Shown here piece after piece: positions 1 to 6,169 of a stretch of 7,291 nucleotides of DNA; positions within the stretch are counted from its first letter, which is position 1, and every line of letters begins with the position of its first letter. The position numbers and the translations under genes are program-made. The notes under the pieces are model-generated. The model did no database searches, was not told the origin of the DNA, and saw nothing but the letters and a program-made list of their open reading frames with translations. The stretch spans positions 1-7,291 of the forward strand of contig DALZ01000077.1 of NCBI GenBank assembly GCA_002496955.1. Direction: 5' to 3'. Source of the stretch: Euryarchaeota archaeon UBA128 (GTDB lineage Archaea > Thermoplasmatota > Poseidoniia > Poseidoniales > Poseidoniaceae).

Positions 1-1068
1 CAGTTTGACAACGCGTTTATTCATTTTCATTGTGGGGACTGGCAAAGTGTCCCGGAATTTGATTTAGAGCCGCAGACTGAATTTGATGAGGTTATGTGGG
101 CCTCGCCACAACAGATTCTAGAGCGATGGTCGCGCCACGAAATTAAAGTCGCGCCGCCAGTGATTTCGGTCTTGATGGAATTTGACAGAATATTGCAATT
201 TACCAACGGGGATATCGTTGAGGCAGCAACAAACATTTCCCAGCGCCAACCAGGTAGGCAGTCAATTTTGTTTGCATATGGAGTAGAGGTGATACCCATC
301 AGAACGGTTACCTTACCTCCAGCCGATCACACTAATTGTTACCTACTTGGCGACCCTGAAGGTGAATTCATTATTGTTGATCCAGCCTTGCGATATCGAG
401 AGGACATGGAAAATTTGGTTGCGGCAGTGAAGCGACATTCCGGTAGTGCAATTGCTATCGCCTATACGCACTCACATGGCGACCACATTGGCGACGGGAA
501 ACTATTGGATGAGGCATTTGATTTACCAGTTTGGGGTAGTGAATATACGGCCAGTCAGGTATCCTGTGATAGAATCTTGCGCGACGGAGAGTTATTGCAG
601 CTTGGTAAACAACAATGGCAGGTAATCGAAACCAACGGCCACCACCCTGGCCATCTATGCTTCGCTGGGGAGGCGGGTTTGCTTGCTGGTGATATGGTTG
701 CAGGATTTGGCACGATTCTCATACCGCCCGCAACCGGTGACATGGATCTCTACATCGAGGAACTTAGGCAGTTGAGAGAACTTCAACCCAATTTGTTATT
801 CCCAAGCCATGGGCCGGTGATTGCTCTTCCACAACACAAACTCAACCACTACATCGTTCATCGAAGCGCTAGACATCAGAAGGTATTGCAAGCGGTTAAA
901 GACGGCTATAGTAACCTATCTGACATCGCGGTTGCGGCCTATGCCGATACACCCAATGCCCACCCCGGATTGGCTAAGGACCAGACCTTAGCCCATCTCC
1001 TGTCACATCAGCGTCGCAACAAAGTAATCAGTGACTCAAGCGATAACTGGTATGCAAGCATTGATTGA
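1..1068 (+). CDS. Nudix-like domain fused to metallo-beta-lactamase-fold hydrolase (5' partial)
   Basis: The reading frame is open from base 1, so the ATG at 94 is internal and the true start lies left of the window; 355 residues are visible. Residues 1 to about 62 resemble the C-terminal part of a NUDT19-like Nudix domain: FDNAFIHFH, then FDEVMWASPQQILERW, then VAPPVISVL. The Nudix box itself would lie outside the window. Residues about 100-275 form a complete MBL fold of the LACTB2 type. Its expected metal ligands are all present: THSHGDH (His157, His159, Asp161, His162), His214 in NGHHPGH, Asp231 in LAGD and His270 in PSHG. Residues about 290-345 match the C-terminal winged-helix segment of LACTB2-like proteins (DIAVAAYADTP, then LAHLLSHQRR). 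The MBL part is therefore probably an active binuclear metal hydrolase, possibly for thioesters or RNA; the substrate cannot be told. The stop at 1066-1068 touches the next gene, so the two are probably co-transcribed. The MBL call is firm, the Nudix call less so. Confidence 0.88.
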   Translation, partial: QFDNAFIHFHCGDWQSVPEFDLEPQTEFDEVMWASPQQILERWSRHEIKVAPPVISVLMEFDRILQFTNGDIVEAATNISQRQPGRQSILFAYGVEVIPIRTVTLPPADHTNCYLLGDPEGEFIIVDPALRYREDMENLVAAVKRHSGSAIAIAYTHSHGDHIGDGKLLDEAFDLPVWGSEYTASQVSCDRILRDGELLQLGKQQWQVIETNGHHPGHLCFAGEAGLLAGDMVAGFGTILIPPATGDMDLYIEELRQLRELQPNLLFPSHGPVIALPQHKLNHYIVHRSARHQKVLQAVKDGYSNLSDIAVAAYADTPNAHPGLAKDQTLAHLLSHQRRNKVISDSSDNWYASID

Positions 1069-1089
1069 TTGGATGCGTTAGCCCTAGAT

Positions 1090-2109
1090 ATGCCTCGTAA
1101 ATTAGTCATCACTAAGGCGGGTGCTCCCTCAGTATTGCAGGTGGTCGATATGTCGATGCCAGTGCCGGGTAAGGGCGAAGTTTGTGTCGAAGTTCACTAC
1201 GCTGGAATCAATTTCGCTGACACACTGATGCGTCTTGGTCTCTATCAGCCAAGACCGGCCTTTCCTTTCACGCCCGGCTACGAAGTAAGTGGCGTAATTC
1301 AGGCACTTGGCGAGGGCGTGACAGAACTTGCGGTAGGTCAGCGAGTAGTTGCTGCAATGCAGAACGGTGGTCAAGCATCACATGTGACAGTTCCAGTCTC
1401 GCGAGTAATTCCATTACCCGAGGAAATGACGCTGGAAAAAGCCGCCTCGATGCCAGTAACCTACATGACAGCGCACCATATGCTCCATCACCTTGGAAAC
1501 TTACAGCCAACTGATACTGTATTGATTCACGGGGGCGCAGGAGGAGTTGGTACTGCCGCTTTACAATTATGTCAATGGGCTGGGGTTAAGCAGGTTTGGG
1601 CGACTGCATCAGGTAGCAAGGCGGCCATCATTAAGCAGTTTGGTGGGATTCCAATCGACCGTCATAACGAAGATTTTGTCGAAGTAATCAAACAGGCTAC
1701 TAATGGTCAAGGTGTCGACCACATACTCGACCCGATTGGTGGTGAGAATCTTAAGCGCAGTCTGAGAGTTTTGGCGATGGGTGGTAAGTTGTATTCCTTT
1801 GGCATGTCAGCCGCTGCGCCAAGTTCTCGTCGCTCACTACTCAAAGCGTATTTTGCTTGGCGCAAAACCCCCAAGTTAGATCCGCTAAAGATGATGTCAA
1901 GAAATCAAGGTGTATTCGGTGTTCACATGGGCACTTGGAATGACGAATCAGTTATCGCTGGTCAATTAGTTCGTATTATGGAAGGGGTCAAGTTGGGAAT
2001 CTTAGACCCAGTAGTCGACAGAATATTCCCCGTGGAGTCAGCGAGTGATGCTCACCAACATATTCACGATGCAAAAAATATTGGTAAAGTATTACTAAGT
2101 TTCAAGTAG
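1090..2109 (+). CDS. VAT1-like zinc-independent medium-chain dehydrogenase/reductase (quinone oxidoreductase family)
   Basis: This is a 339-aa NAD(P)H-dependent oxidoreductase of the quinone oxidoreductase/VAT1 branch of the MDR superfamily, probably cytosolic. The N-terminal GroES-like domain carries NFADTLMRLGLYQ (residues 41-53) and FPFTPGYEVSG (58-68), the pattern that suggests VAT1-like proteins. The Rossmann domain has the nucleotide-binding GGAGGVG at 148-154, and the C-terminal helix reads HDAKNIGKVLLSF. The Cys/His zinc ligands of alcohol dehydrogenases are absent, as expected for this branch. Such enzymes reduce quinones or activated alkenes; the substrate here is unknown. I chose the ATG at 1090 because MPRKLVITKAG is the usual N-terminus. 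An in-frame TTG at 1069, directly after the preceding stop, would add seven residues and allow stop-start coupling. No clear Shine-Dalgarno sequence is seen. It is probably in an operon with the Nudix-MBL gene. The length is typical of the family. Confidence 0.9.
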   Translation: MPRKLVITKAGAPSVLQVVDMSMPVPGKGEVCVEVHYAGINFADTLMRLGLYQPRPAFPFTPGYEVSGVIQALGEGVTELAVGQRVVAAMQNGGQASHVTVPVSRVIPLPEEMTLEKAASMPVTYMTAHHMLHHLGNLQPTDTVLIHGGAGGVGTAALQLCQWAGVKQVWATASGSKAAIIKQFGGIPIDRHNEDFVEVIKQATNGQGVDHILDPIGGENLKRSLRVLAMGGKLYSFGMSAAAPSSRRSLLKAYFAWRKTPKLDPLKMMSRNQGVFGVHMGTWNDESVIAGQLVRIMEGVKLGILDPVVDRIFPVESASDAHQHIHDAKNIGKVLLSFK

Positions 2110-2150
2110 ATTTCAATAAGCATTCTCCGTCGGGATACTGAGGCGGTACC

Positions 2151-4322
2151 ATGAAGGCCAATATGAGTGGATTTGACTTACGAGCCATCGTTGGTGAGTT
2201 AAATCAGTATGTTGGTGCTTATGTAAAAAAATCGTACATGCCACACTACGAACAAATCGTCCTGCGAATTAATCCCAAATCGACAAATCAATTTGATTTA
2301 GTTATCGTCAGGGGTTCGCGTGTTTATACCTCTAATCGTGACCGACCAATGCCACAAACCCCGCCGCCTTTTGCCATGATATTGCGTAAGTATCTGAAAA
2401 ATGCCCGAATGATCGCTGTCAGGCAATTGGGTTTTGACCGTGTGTTAGCTATTGATTTTGATACAAAATTTGGTATTATGCATTTGTATATTGAGGTATT
2501 TAGAGAGGGGAATATCATCCTAGTCGACAGTGATGGCATAATCATTCAACCGCTTACTCACGCAAAGTATTCCGAACGCATTTTGAAAAAAGGAGTTCAA
2601 TATTCCCCACCGCCACCAGCTACGGACCCGCATGATTTGGATGCAACTGCCCTCCAAGAGATATTTGCAAATTCAGAGCGCGACCTTGTTGCAACGCTGG
2701 GTGGTAAGGCCAATCTGGGTGGCACACATGCCAACGCAGTGTGCGCACTGGCTGAATTAGAGCCTAACTCAGACACTAAATCAGTGGACGTAAGTAAAAT
2801 TCATCGGGCATTGTCTGGATTATTAGACGGCTTAGCAAATGCTGCTCAAGGTTACCTAATTTTGGCTCCCGATGAAGGACAATCCATCAGTGAGTTGCAG
2901 TCTATTGCTGACCAGCAAGTGGAAGGCGGTGAACGTGATAAGTTTCTGCTAAAGTATGCTATCGAGGCATCACCCACTCTGCTCCCAGCCCACAGCGATA
3001 AGGTGATTATGCAGTTCAAACAATTATGTCAAGCGGTTGATGCATGGCGTGGGGCTCATGATGCAGGTGCGCTGGCCCGACGAGAGGCTGAAAAATTGGA
3101 CGTTGCAGCACCGGGGAGGGGTTTTTCAACTGAAGTGGAAAAACTCGAACGCCGTCAAGCACAGCAAGAAAAAGCGTTGGAAAGTTTCGCTAAGAAAATC
3201 GCCAAGCAGCAAATTATTGGTCACACAATCCAAAACAATTGGTCACATGTTGAGAATTTATTGAACCAGGTCAAAGAATCAGTCCAGAAAAATGGTTGGC
3301 GAGAAACTCAAAAAATGGCGAAACAAATTCCGTGGATTGTATCAATGACTCCCGCGGATCGAAGTTTTATCACCACTCTGCCGAATGATGAGGGCCAGCC
3401 TAAGGGTGCGCAAGCCTTGCTAATGTTAGATGAGTCAGTCCATCAGAATGCTCAACGCTTTTTTGAGGCCGCACGTAAGCAAAAAGCCAAAAGCAAAGGT
3501 GCAATTACTGCCTTAGAGGATACATCAACACATCTGAAACGAGCGCGGAAAAAGGAGGTTAAGGCTAAGGAAAGCGGTCGGCTGAGTAAGGTAAAACGCA
3601 GTAAACGCTTGTGGTTTGAAAATCATCGATGGTCGATGGTTACTGGTGGCCACCTTTTGGTCGGTGGTAAAGATGCCAAGGGCAATGATGCAATTGTCAA
3701 AAAGCATTTGTCGGGTGGAGATATGTATCTTCACGCCGATATCCACGGCGCACCAAGTTGCAGTCTGAGGGTCACTCAGGGTTTTGTTATCGATGAATTT
3801 AGACCCGGACACATTCCAAGTGACATTCCAACGTTCAAACTAGTAGACAAATTAGGTGAAGAGCAACTAAACGATGAAAAATTGCTCCAAGCAGCAACGT
3901 TGGCACTATGTTGGAGTCGTGCATGGGCGAGTGGCAGCGGTCATGGCACTGTATTTGCTGTCAAACCCGCTCAGGTATCTAAAACAGCACAGAGCGGAGA
4001 GTATGTTGGCAAGGGTGCGTTTATCGTTCGCGGACAACGACAGTGGTTTAGAGATTTAACAGTGCAATTGGGCATCGGTATAATTGCAATCAATGGAGTG
4101 CCGTTGCTGATGAGCGGAATTCCAGAGCTAATCAAGCAAACTTGCCCGAGATACGCTATATTGAGTCCGGGCATTGTCAAGAAGGACAAGCTAGCCAATC
4201 GAATCTACAAAAACACTGGAATATCCACCGATGAAATACTTGCTGTATTACCGGGGCCTTGCGATGTGGTTGAGGAAAGTGGGATTTTTACTGCCCCCAA
4301 GGCCGCTGGTGAAGAAGAATAG
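2151..4322 (+). CDS. rqcH: Ribosome quality control protein RqcH/NEMF/Rqc2 homologue (NFACT family)
   Basis: This is a full-length 723-aa NFACT protein. The family binds the large ribosomal subunit carrying a stalled peptidyl-tRNA and recruits tRNA to add a C-terminal tail (alanine tails by bacterial RqcH, CAT tails by yeast Rqc2), marking the chain for degradation. The NFACT-N domain (about 1-160) starts MKANMSGFDL with Asp9 and contains GFDRVL with Asp96-Arg97. These align with the Asp-Arg pair needed for tailing in RqcH and Rqc2. Helix-hairpin-helix-like residues follow at about 177-225 (LGGKANLGGTHANAV). A coiled-coil region spans about 325-385, then a very basic stretch at 440-485. NFACT-R runs about 485-635 with HADIHGAP, CWSRAW, VKPAQVSKT and SGEY. 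An archaeal-type tail ends near ILAVLPGP. The ATG at 2151 gives the standard family N-terminus and has a weak purine-rich GAGG upstream at 2140-2143. The gene lies 41 bases after the dehydrogenase, probably as the third gene of a + operon. No key residue is missing. Confidence 0.96.
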   Translation: MKANMSGFDLRAIVGELNQYVGAYVKKSYMPHYEQIVLRINPKSTNQFDLVIVRGSRVYTSNRDRPMPQTPPPFAMILRKYLKNARMIAVRQLGFDRVLAIDFDTKFGIMHLYIEVFREGNIILVDSDGIIIQPLTHAKYSERILKKGVQYSPPPPATDPHDLDATALQEIFANSERDLVATLGGKANLGGTHANAVCALAELEPNSDTKSVDVSKIHRALSGLLDGLANAAQGYLILAPDEGQSISELQSIADQQVEGGERDKFLLKYAIEASPTLLPAHSDKVIMQFKQLCQAVDAWRGAHDAGALARREAEKLDVAAPGRGFSTEVEKLERRQAQQEKALESFAKKIAKQQIIGHTIQNNWSHVENLLNQVKESVQKNGWRETQKMAKQIPWIVSMTPADRSFITTLPNDEGQPKGAQALLMLDESVHQNAQRFFEAARKQKAKSKGAITALEDTSTHLKRARKKEVKAKESGRLSKVKRSKRLWFENHRWSMVTGGHLLVGGKDAKGNDAIVKKHLSGGDMYLHADIHGAPSCSLRVTQGFVIDEFRPGHIPSDIPTFKLVDKLGEEQLNDEKLLQAATLALCWSRAWASGSGHGTVFAVKPAQVSKTAQSGEYVGKGAFIVRGQRQWFRDLTVQLGIGIIAINGVPLLMSGIPELIKQTCPRYAILSPGIVKKDKLANRIYKNTGISTDEILAVLPGPCDVVEESGIFTAPKAAGEEE

Positions 4323-4460
4323 TCAGTCGATGGTATAGTGCATGTGTGAGCAATCTGGACAGCGACCCAAAGTGTCCACAACAGTTCTTTTTTCTAGGGT
4401 TCCGCATTTAGTGCAATAAATTCCACTTAGCCTAATCGTCGCTCTGTTTGCACTCTGCAT
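4323..4460 (-). CDS. Zinc-ribbon microprotein (45 aa)
   Basis: Reading the minus strand from an ATG at 4460-4458 to a TGA at 4325-4323 gives a 45-residue protein with two CxxC knuckles: CTKCG at 16-20 and CPDC at 34-37, separated by 14 residues. This is a zinc-ribbon arrangement (Cys16, Cys19, Cys34, Cys37), with Ile-Tyr before the first knuckle and Gly-Arg before the second, as is common in rubredoxin-like ribbons. The reading frame ends exactly one base beyond the rqcH stop codon, with no overlap, and it fills a stretch otherwise without a credible gene. Its role is unknown; small archaeal ribbons may bind nucleic acid or a partner protein, or transfer electrons. There is no signal peptide or membrane segment. 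The ordered Cys pairs in a compact frame argue for a real gene, but I have no homology support. Confidence 0.6.
   Translation of the reverse strand: MQSANRATIRLSGIYCTKCGTLEKRTVVDTLGRCPDCSHMHYTID
4388..4393 (+). terminator. Possible oligo-T terminator downstream of rqcH
   Basis: A run of six T on the + strand sits about 65 bases after the rqcH stop, in DNA with no + gene. Archaeal RNA polymerase commonly stops at such T runs without a hairpin, so this could end the operon transcript. The same bases encode Glu-Lys-Arg codons of the antisense zinc-ribbon gene, so the run may simply be coding sequence. Confidence 0.22.
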
Positions 4461-4510
4461 GGGAGCCAAACGGGTATCCAACTACTATGAAGGCTTGTTA
4501 TGGTTCAAAG

Positions 4511-4521
4511 CATTATATTTT
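4511..4521 (+). promoter_or_regulatory. TATA-like box for the two-helix membrane protein gene
   Basis: The sequence CATTATATTTT is the most AT-rich stretch between the zinc-ribbon ORF and the next + gene. Its centre is about 30 bases before the ATG at 4546, the expected distance for an archaeal TATA box driving a leaderless or very short-leader transcript. Read in reverse (AAAATATAATG) it could also serve the minus-strand zinc-ribbon gene, about 50 bases away. This is judged by eye only. Confidence 0.4.
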
Positions 4522-4545
4522 GAAGGAAAAGGAACAGGAGCCGCC

Positions 4546-4824
4546 ATGCAGGAGCAGCATGATGCGTCATTAGTTGCTAGGATGACCCAGTCTCCAGCAT
4601 TCCGCTCGTTGATGTTGTTTTCAGCTTTCAGAGCCGTGTATGGCATAGGAATTTTAGTGGTAACTTACTTTATTGCAACAAGCGAAAGTGCACCGATTTG
4701 GACCTCAGTAGTCTTCCTGTTATTCTCGATGGTGTTTTCGAGAATTTTGTTTAGGTATATCAAAAAGCGATGGTCAAAACCAGAGGACCATTCAGACCCA
4801 ATTATACCAACGACCGTGATTTGA
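4546..4824 (+). CDS. Small two-helix membrane protein of unknown function (92 aa)
   Basis: I do not recognise the family. The protein has a polar N-terminus, a hydrophobic segment at about 22-44 (LMLFSAFRAVYGIGILVVTYF), a short loop with SESAP, a second hydrophobic segment at about 51-69 (IWTSVVFLLFSMVFSRILF), then a basic stretch (RYIKKRW) and a polar tail. This suggests a two-pass inner-membrane hairpin; the basic C-terminal flank favours both ends on the cytoplasmic side. The pattern recalls small DUF4229-like proteins, but I cannot support that name. The start is the ATG at 4546, which has AGGAG at 4536-4540 and a TATA-like box about 30 bases upstream. An in-frame ATG at 4459 would add 29 residues, but it would overlap the start codon of the zinc-ribbon ORF and place the promoter inside the gene. 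The 3' end overlaps the tail of the convergent SDR gene by 23 bases. Confidence 0.7.
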   Translation: MQEQHDASLVARMTQSPAFRSLMLFSAFRAVYGIGILVVTYFIATSESAPIWTSVVFLLFSMVFSRILFRYIKKRWSKPEDHSDPIIPTTVI

Positions 4825-5869
4825 ATTCTTCGACGGTATCTTTGATGCATTCCTCAAGGGATATCCAATCCATGGCAAGCACCTTAGTGGCCTTTTGTGA
4901 AGAAATATTGGAATCGCCACGAAAGAAACCTTTCACGGTTTTACGCGTCATGTAGCGTTTTTTTCCTCTAAATCCATTAAACCAATCAAACAATACAACC
5001 AGCGACATCATGGCTCTGGGAATCCCCAGTTTTGGTGCCTTACTTTGGGGGTACAATCGTTTCACAGTGCGACAAACATCTACCAATGTTAGGTTGTTGT
5101 GCGGTGCAAGTATGAATCGCCCTTGAGCCTCATCGATTTCATATGCCCGTCGGTGGGCAATTGCGACATCTTTGACGTGCACGATTGAGAGAGGAATTTT
5201 TGGGGCCATTGGCACGTTACCATTGACGATGTCTGGAAAGAAATCAACACTGGGTGTTGGGTTGACGAATCCGCCTCCGATGACGGCACTTGGGTTTATT
5301 ACTCTCAAGTCTAAGTCGAATTCTTCGGCTAACTCCCAAGCTTTTCGTTCGCTATCGGTTTTCGCAATTATGTATGGTGAGGAACGTTCAGTTTGCCAGT
5401 CATCTTCTGTTTTTGCTCGCCCTTTAGGCGTGTTGCCAACTGCAGCAACGCTTGAGGTGTAGATAACTCGTTTGATGCCGGCATCCCTTGCTGCGGTTAG
5501 CAGATGGGTTGTTCCCAGTAATGCAGTGTCAATGATCAGTTGGCCATCTTGAGTGTTTGAATAAATTGTTGCAGTATGGAATAATGCATCACACCCAGAA
5601 ATCATTTCAGCCCATTTATCACCGTCGAGAATATCGCCTTCTACCAATTCTAATCGATCTTGAACCCCGATTTCAGCCGCATGTCGTAGCACATGGGCTG
5701 TTTTAGAATCATCTTGTAAATCGCGGACAGAACCTTTGACATGATAGCCATTCTCCAACAAGTCTCTAACGATTTGGTTCCCAATGTGTCCATTCACCCC
5801 AGTAACGAATATGGTTATGCCATTTGACTTTGGTTGTGTTGCCACGAAAACACCGTTTATACTAACCAC
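4802..5869 (-). CDS. Extended short-chain dehydrogenase, dihydroflavonol-4-reductase-like NAD-dependent epimerase/dehydratase
   Basis: This 355-aa extended SDR opens its Rossmann fold with TGVNGHIG at residues 23-30. It has GSVRD at 46-50, whose Arg after strand two suggests NADPH preference, then GDI at 78-80 and HTA at 98-100. The catalytic set is Ser139/Ser140 in YTSSVAAVG and Tyr166/Lys170 in YIIAK. PSAVIGGG (193-200) and HVKDVAIAH (231-239) are typical of the dihydroflavonol-reductase/epimerase group. Such enzymes reduce or epimerise carbonyl substrates, often sugar nucleotides, sterols or lipid precursors; the substrate here cannot be told. No ATG is in frame at the N-terminus. The longest start is GTG at 5869, and a GTG at 5845 gives 347 aa with a shorter lead before the Rossmann strand. 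Both are credible. An AT-rich box lies just upstream. The gene diverges from the small membrane protein at 5913, and its last 23 bases overlap the convergent two-helix protein gene. Confidence 0.92.
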   Translation of the reverse strand: MVSINGVFVATQPKSNGITIFVTGVNGHIGNQIVRDLLENGYHVKGSVRDLQDDSKTAHVLRHAAEIGVQDRLELVEGDILDGDKWAEMISGCDALFHTATIYSNTQDGQLIIDTALLGTTHLLTAARDAGIKRVIYTSSVAAVGNTPKGRAKTEDDWQTERSSPYIIAKTDSERKAWELAEEFDLDLRVINPSAVIGGGFVNPTPSVDFFPDIVNGNVPMAPKIPLSIVHVKDVAIAHRRAYEIDEAQGRFILAPHNNLTLVDVCRTVKRLYPQSKAPKLGIPRAMMSLVVLFDWFNGFRGKKRYMTRKTVKGFFRGDSNISSQKATKVLAMDWISLEECIKDTVEEFKSRSLV

Positions 5870-5870
5870 T

Positions 5871-5886
5871 ATTTCGTTAAAATACT
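5871..5886. promoter_or_regulatory. AT-rich divergent promoter region between SDR and small membrane protein
   Basis: Only 43 bases separate the GTG at 5869 (minus) from the ATG at 5913 (plus). The segment ATTTCGTTAAAATACT is the only strong TATA-like stretch in it. On + its TTAAAATA is about 30 bases before the ATG at 5913. On the minus strand TATTTTAA is about 35 bases before the GTG at 5845. One region may therefore serve both genes, with short or no leaders. The positions are estimated by eye. Confidence 0.4.
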
Positions 5887-5912
5887 ATGTTTGTGGTTAA
5901 TCACTCATATTG

Positions 5913-6134
5913 ATGTATGACGCCAAATTCCCATGTAACATGCCAGCCAATAGTGTCGAAGAGGAGTTGGCAGAACTGGCCGCATTGGTTGAGGAAGCAG
6001 AGCGTTTGGGATTTGACCCATGGCCACCAGAAAAACCTGACAGACCTTGGGCAAAGTGGGCGCTTGGTTCGTTCATGATTATTATGATGCTATCCGCCGT
6101 GTCAAAGGTCTTGTTCCGCTTCGTCTCCACCTAA
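5913..6134 (+). CDS. Small single-helix membrane protein of unknown function (73 aa)
   Basis: The family is not recognised. The protein has an acidic, leucine-rich amphipathic segment at about 14-32 (VEEELAELAALVEEAERLG), then a Pro/Trp-rich linker (DPWPPEKPDRPWAKW), one hydrophobic helix at about 49-67 (WALGSFMIIMMLSAVSKVL), and a short tail with basic residues. This ordered layout suggests a tail-anchored or C-terminal single-pass protein with a cytosolic helix that may self-associate. The frame on the opposite strand is low in complexity and looks like its shadow. The ATG at 5913 is preferred because a TATA-like box lies about 30 bases upstream. A TTG at 5910 and an internal ATG at 5940 (64 aa) are alternatives. 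The gene diverges from the SDR and converges with the EF-hand protein, leaving a 35-base gap after its stop. Confidence 0.62.
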   Translation: MYDAKFPCNMPANSVEEELAELAALVEEAERLGFDPWPPEKPDRPWAKWALGSFMIIMMLSAVSKVLFRFVST

Positions 6135-6169
6135 GATGGAGCGTTCGTTATTCAATTACTCGAACTGGT

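Noticed and set aside
27..299. 90-aa minus-strand ORF opposite the Nudix-MBL gene
   Set aside because: It lies antisense to a frame with clear Nudix/MBL resemblance, and its translation shows no recognisable motif or domain order.
1268..1510. 80-aa minus-strand ORF within the VAT1-like gene
   Set aside because: It is antisense to conserved MDR sequence and has no motif of its own.
2110..2150. Possible separate promoter for rqcH
   Set aside because: The gap contains only a weak AT stretch (TTTCAATAAG) and no convincing TATA box, so read-through from the upstream genes is the simpler explanation.
3525..3812. 95-aa minus-strand ORF within rqcH
   Set aside because: It is fully antisense to the conserved NFACT-R domain; no motif is seen and it looks like a shadow.
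5897..6130. 77-aa minus-strand ORF opposite the 73-aa membrane protein
   Set aside because: It is Ser/Ala/Asn-rich and featureless, while the + frame has an ordered helix-linker-transmembrane layout and an upstream TATA-like box. It would also occupy the divergent promoter region.
6135..6169. Possible terminator between the convergent small membrane protein and EF-hand genes
   Set aside because: In 35 bases I found no T run of five or more on either strand and no clear hairpin.
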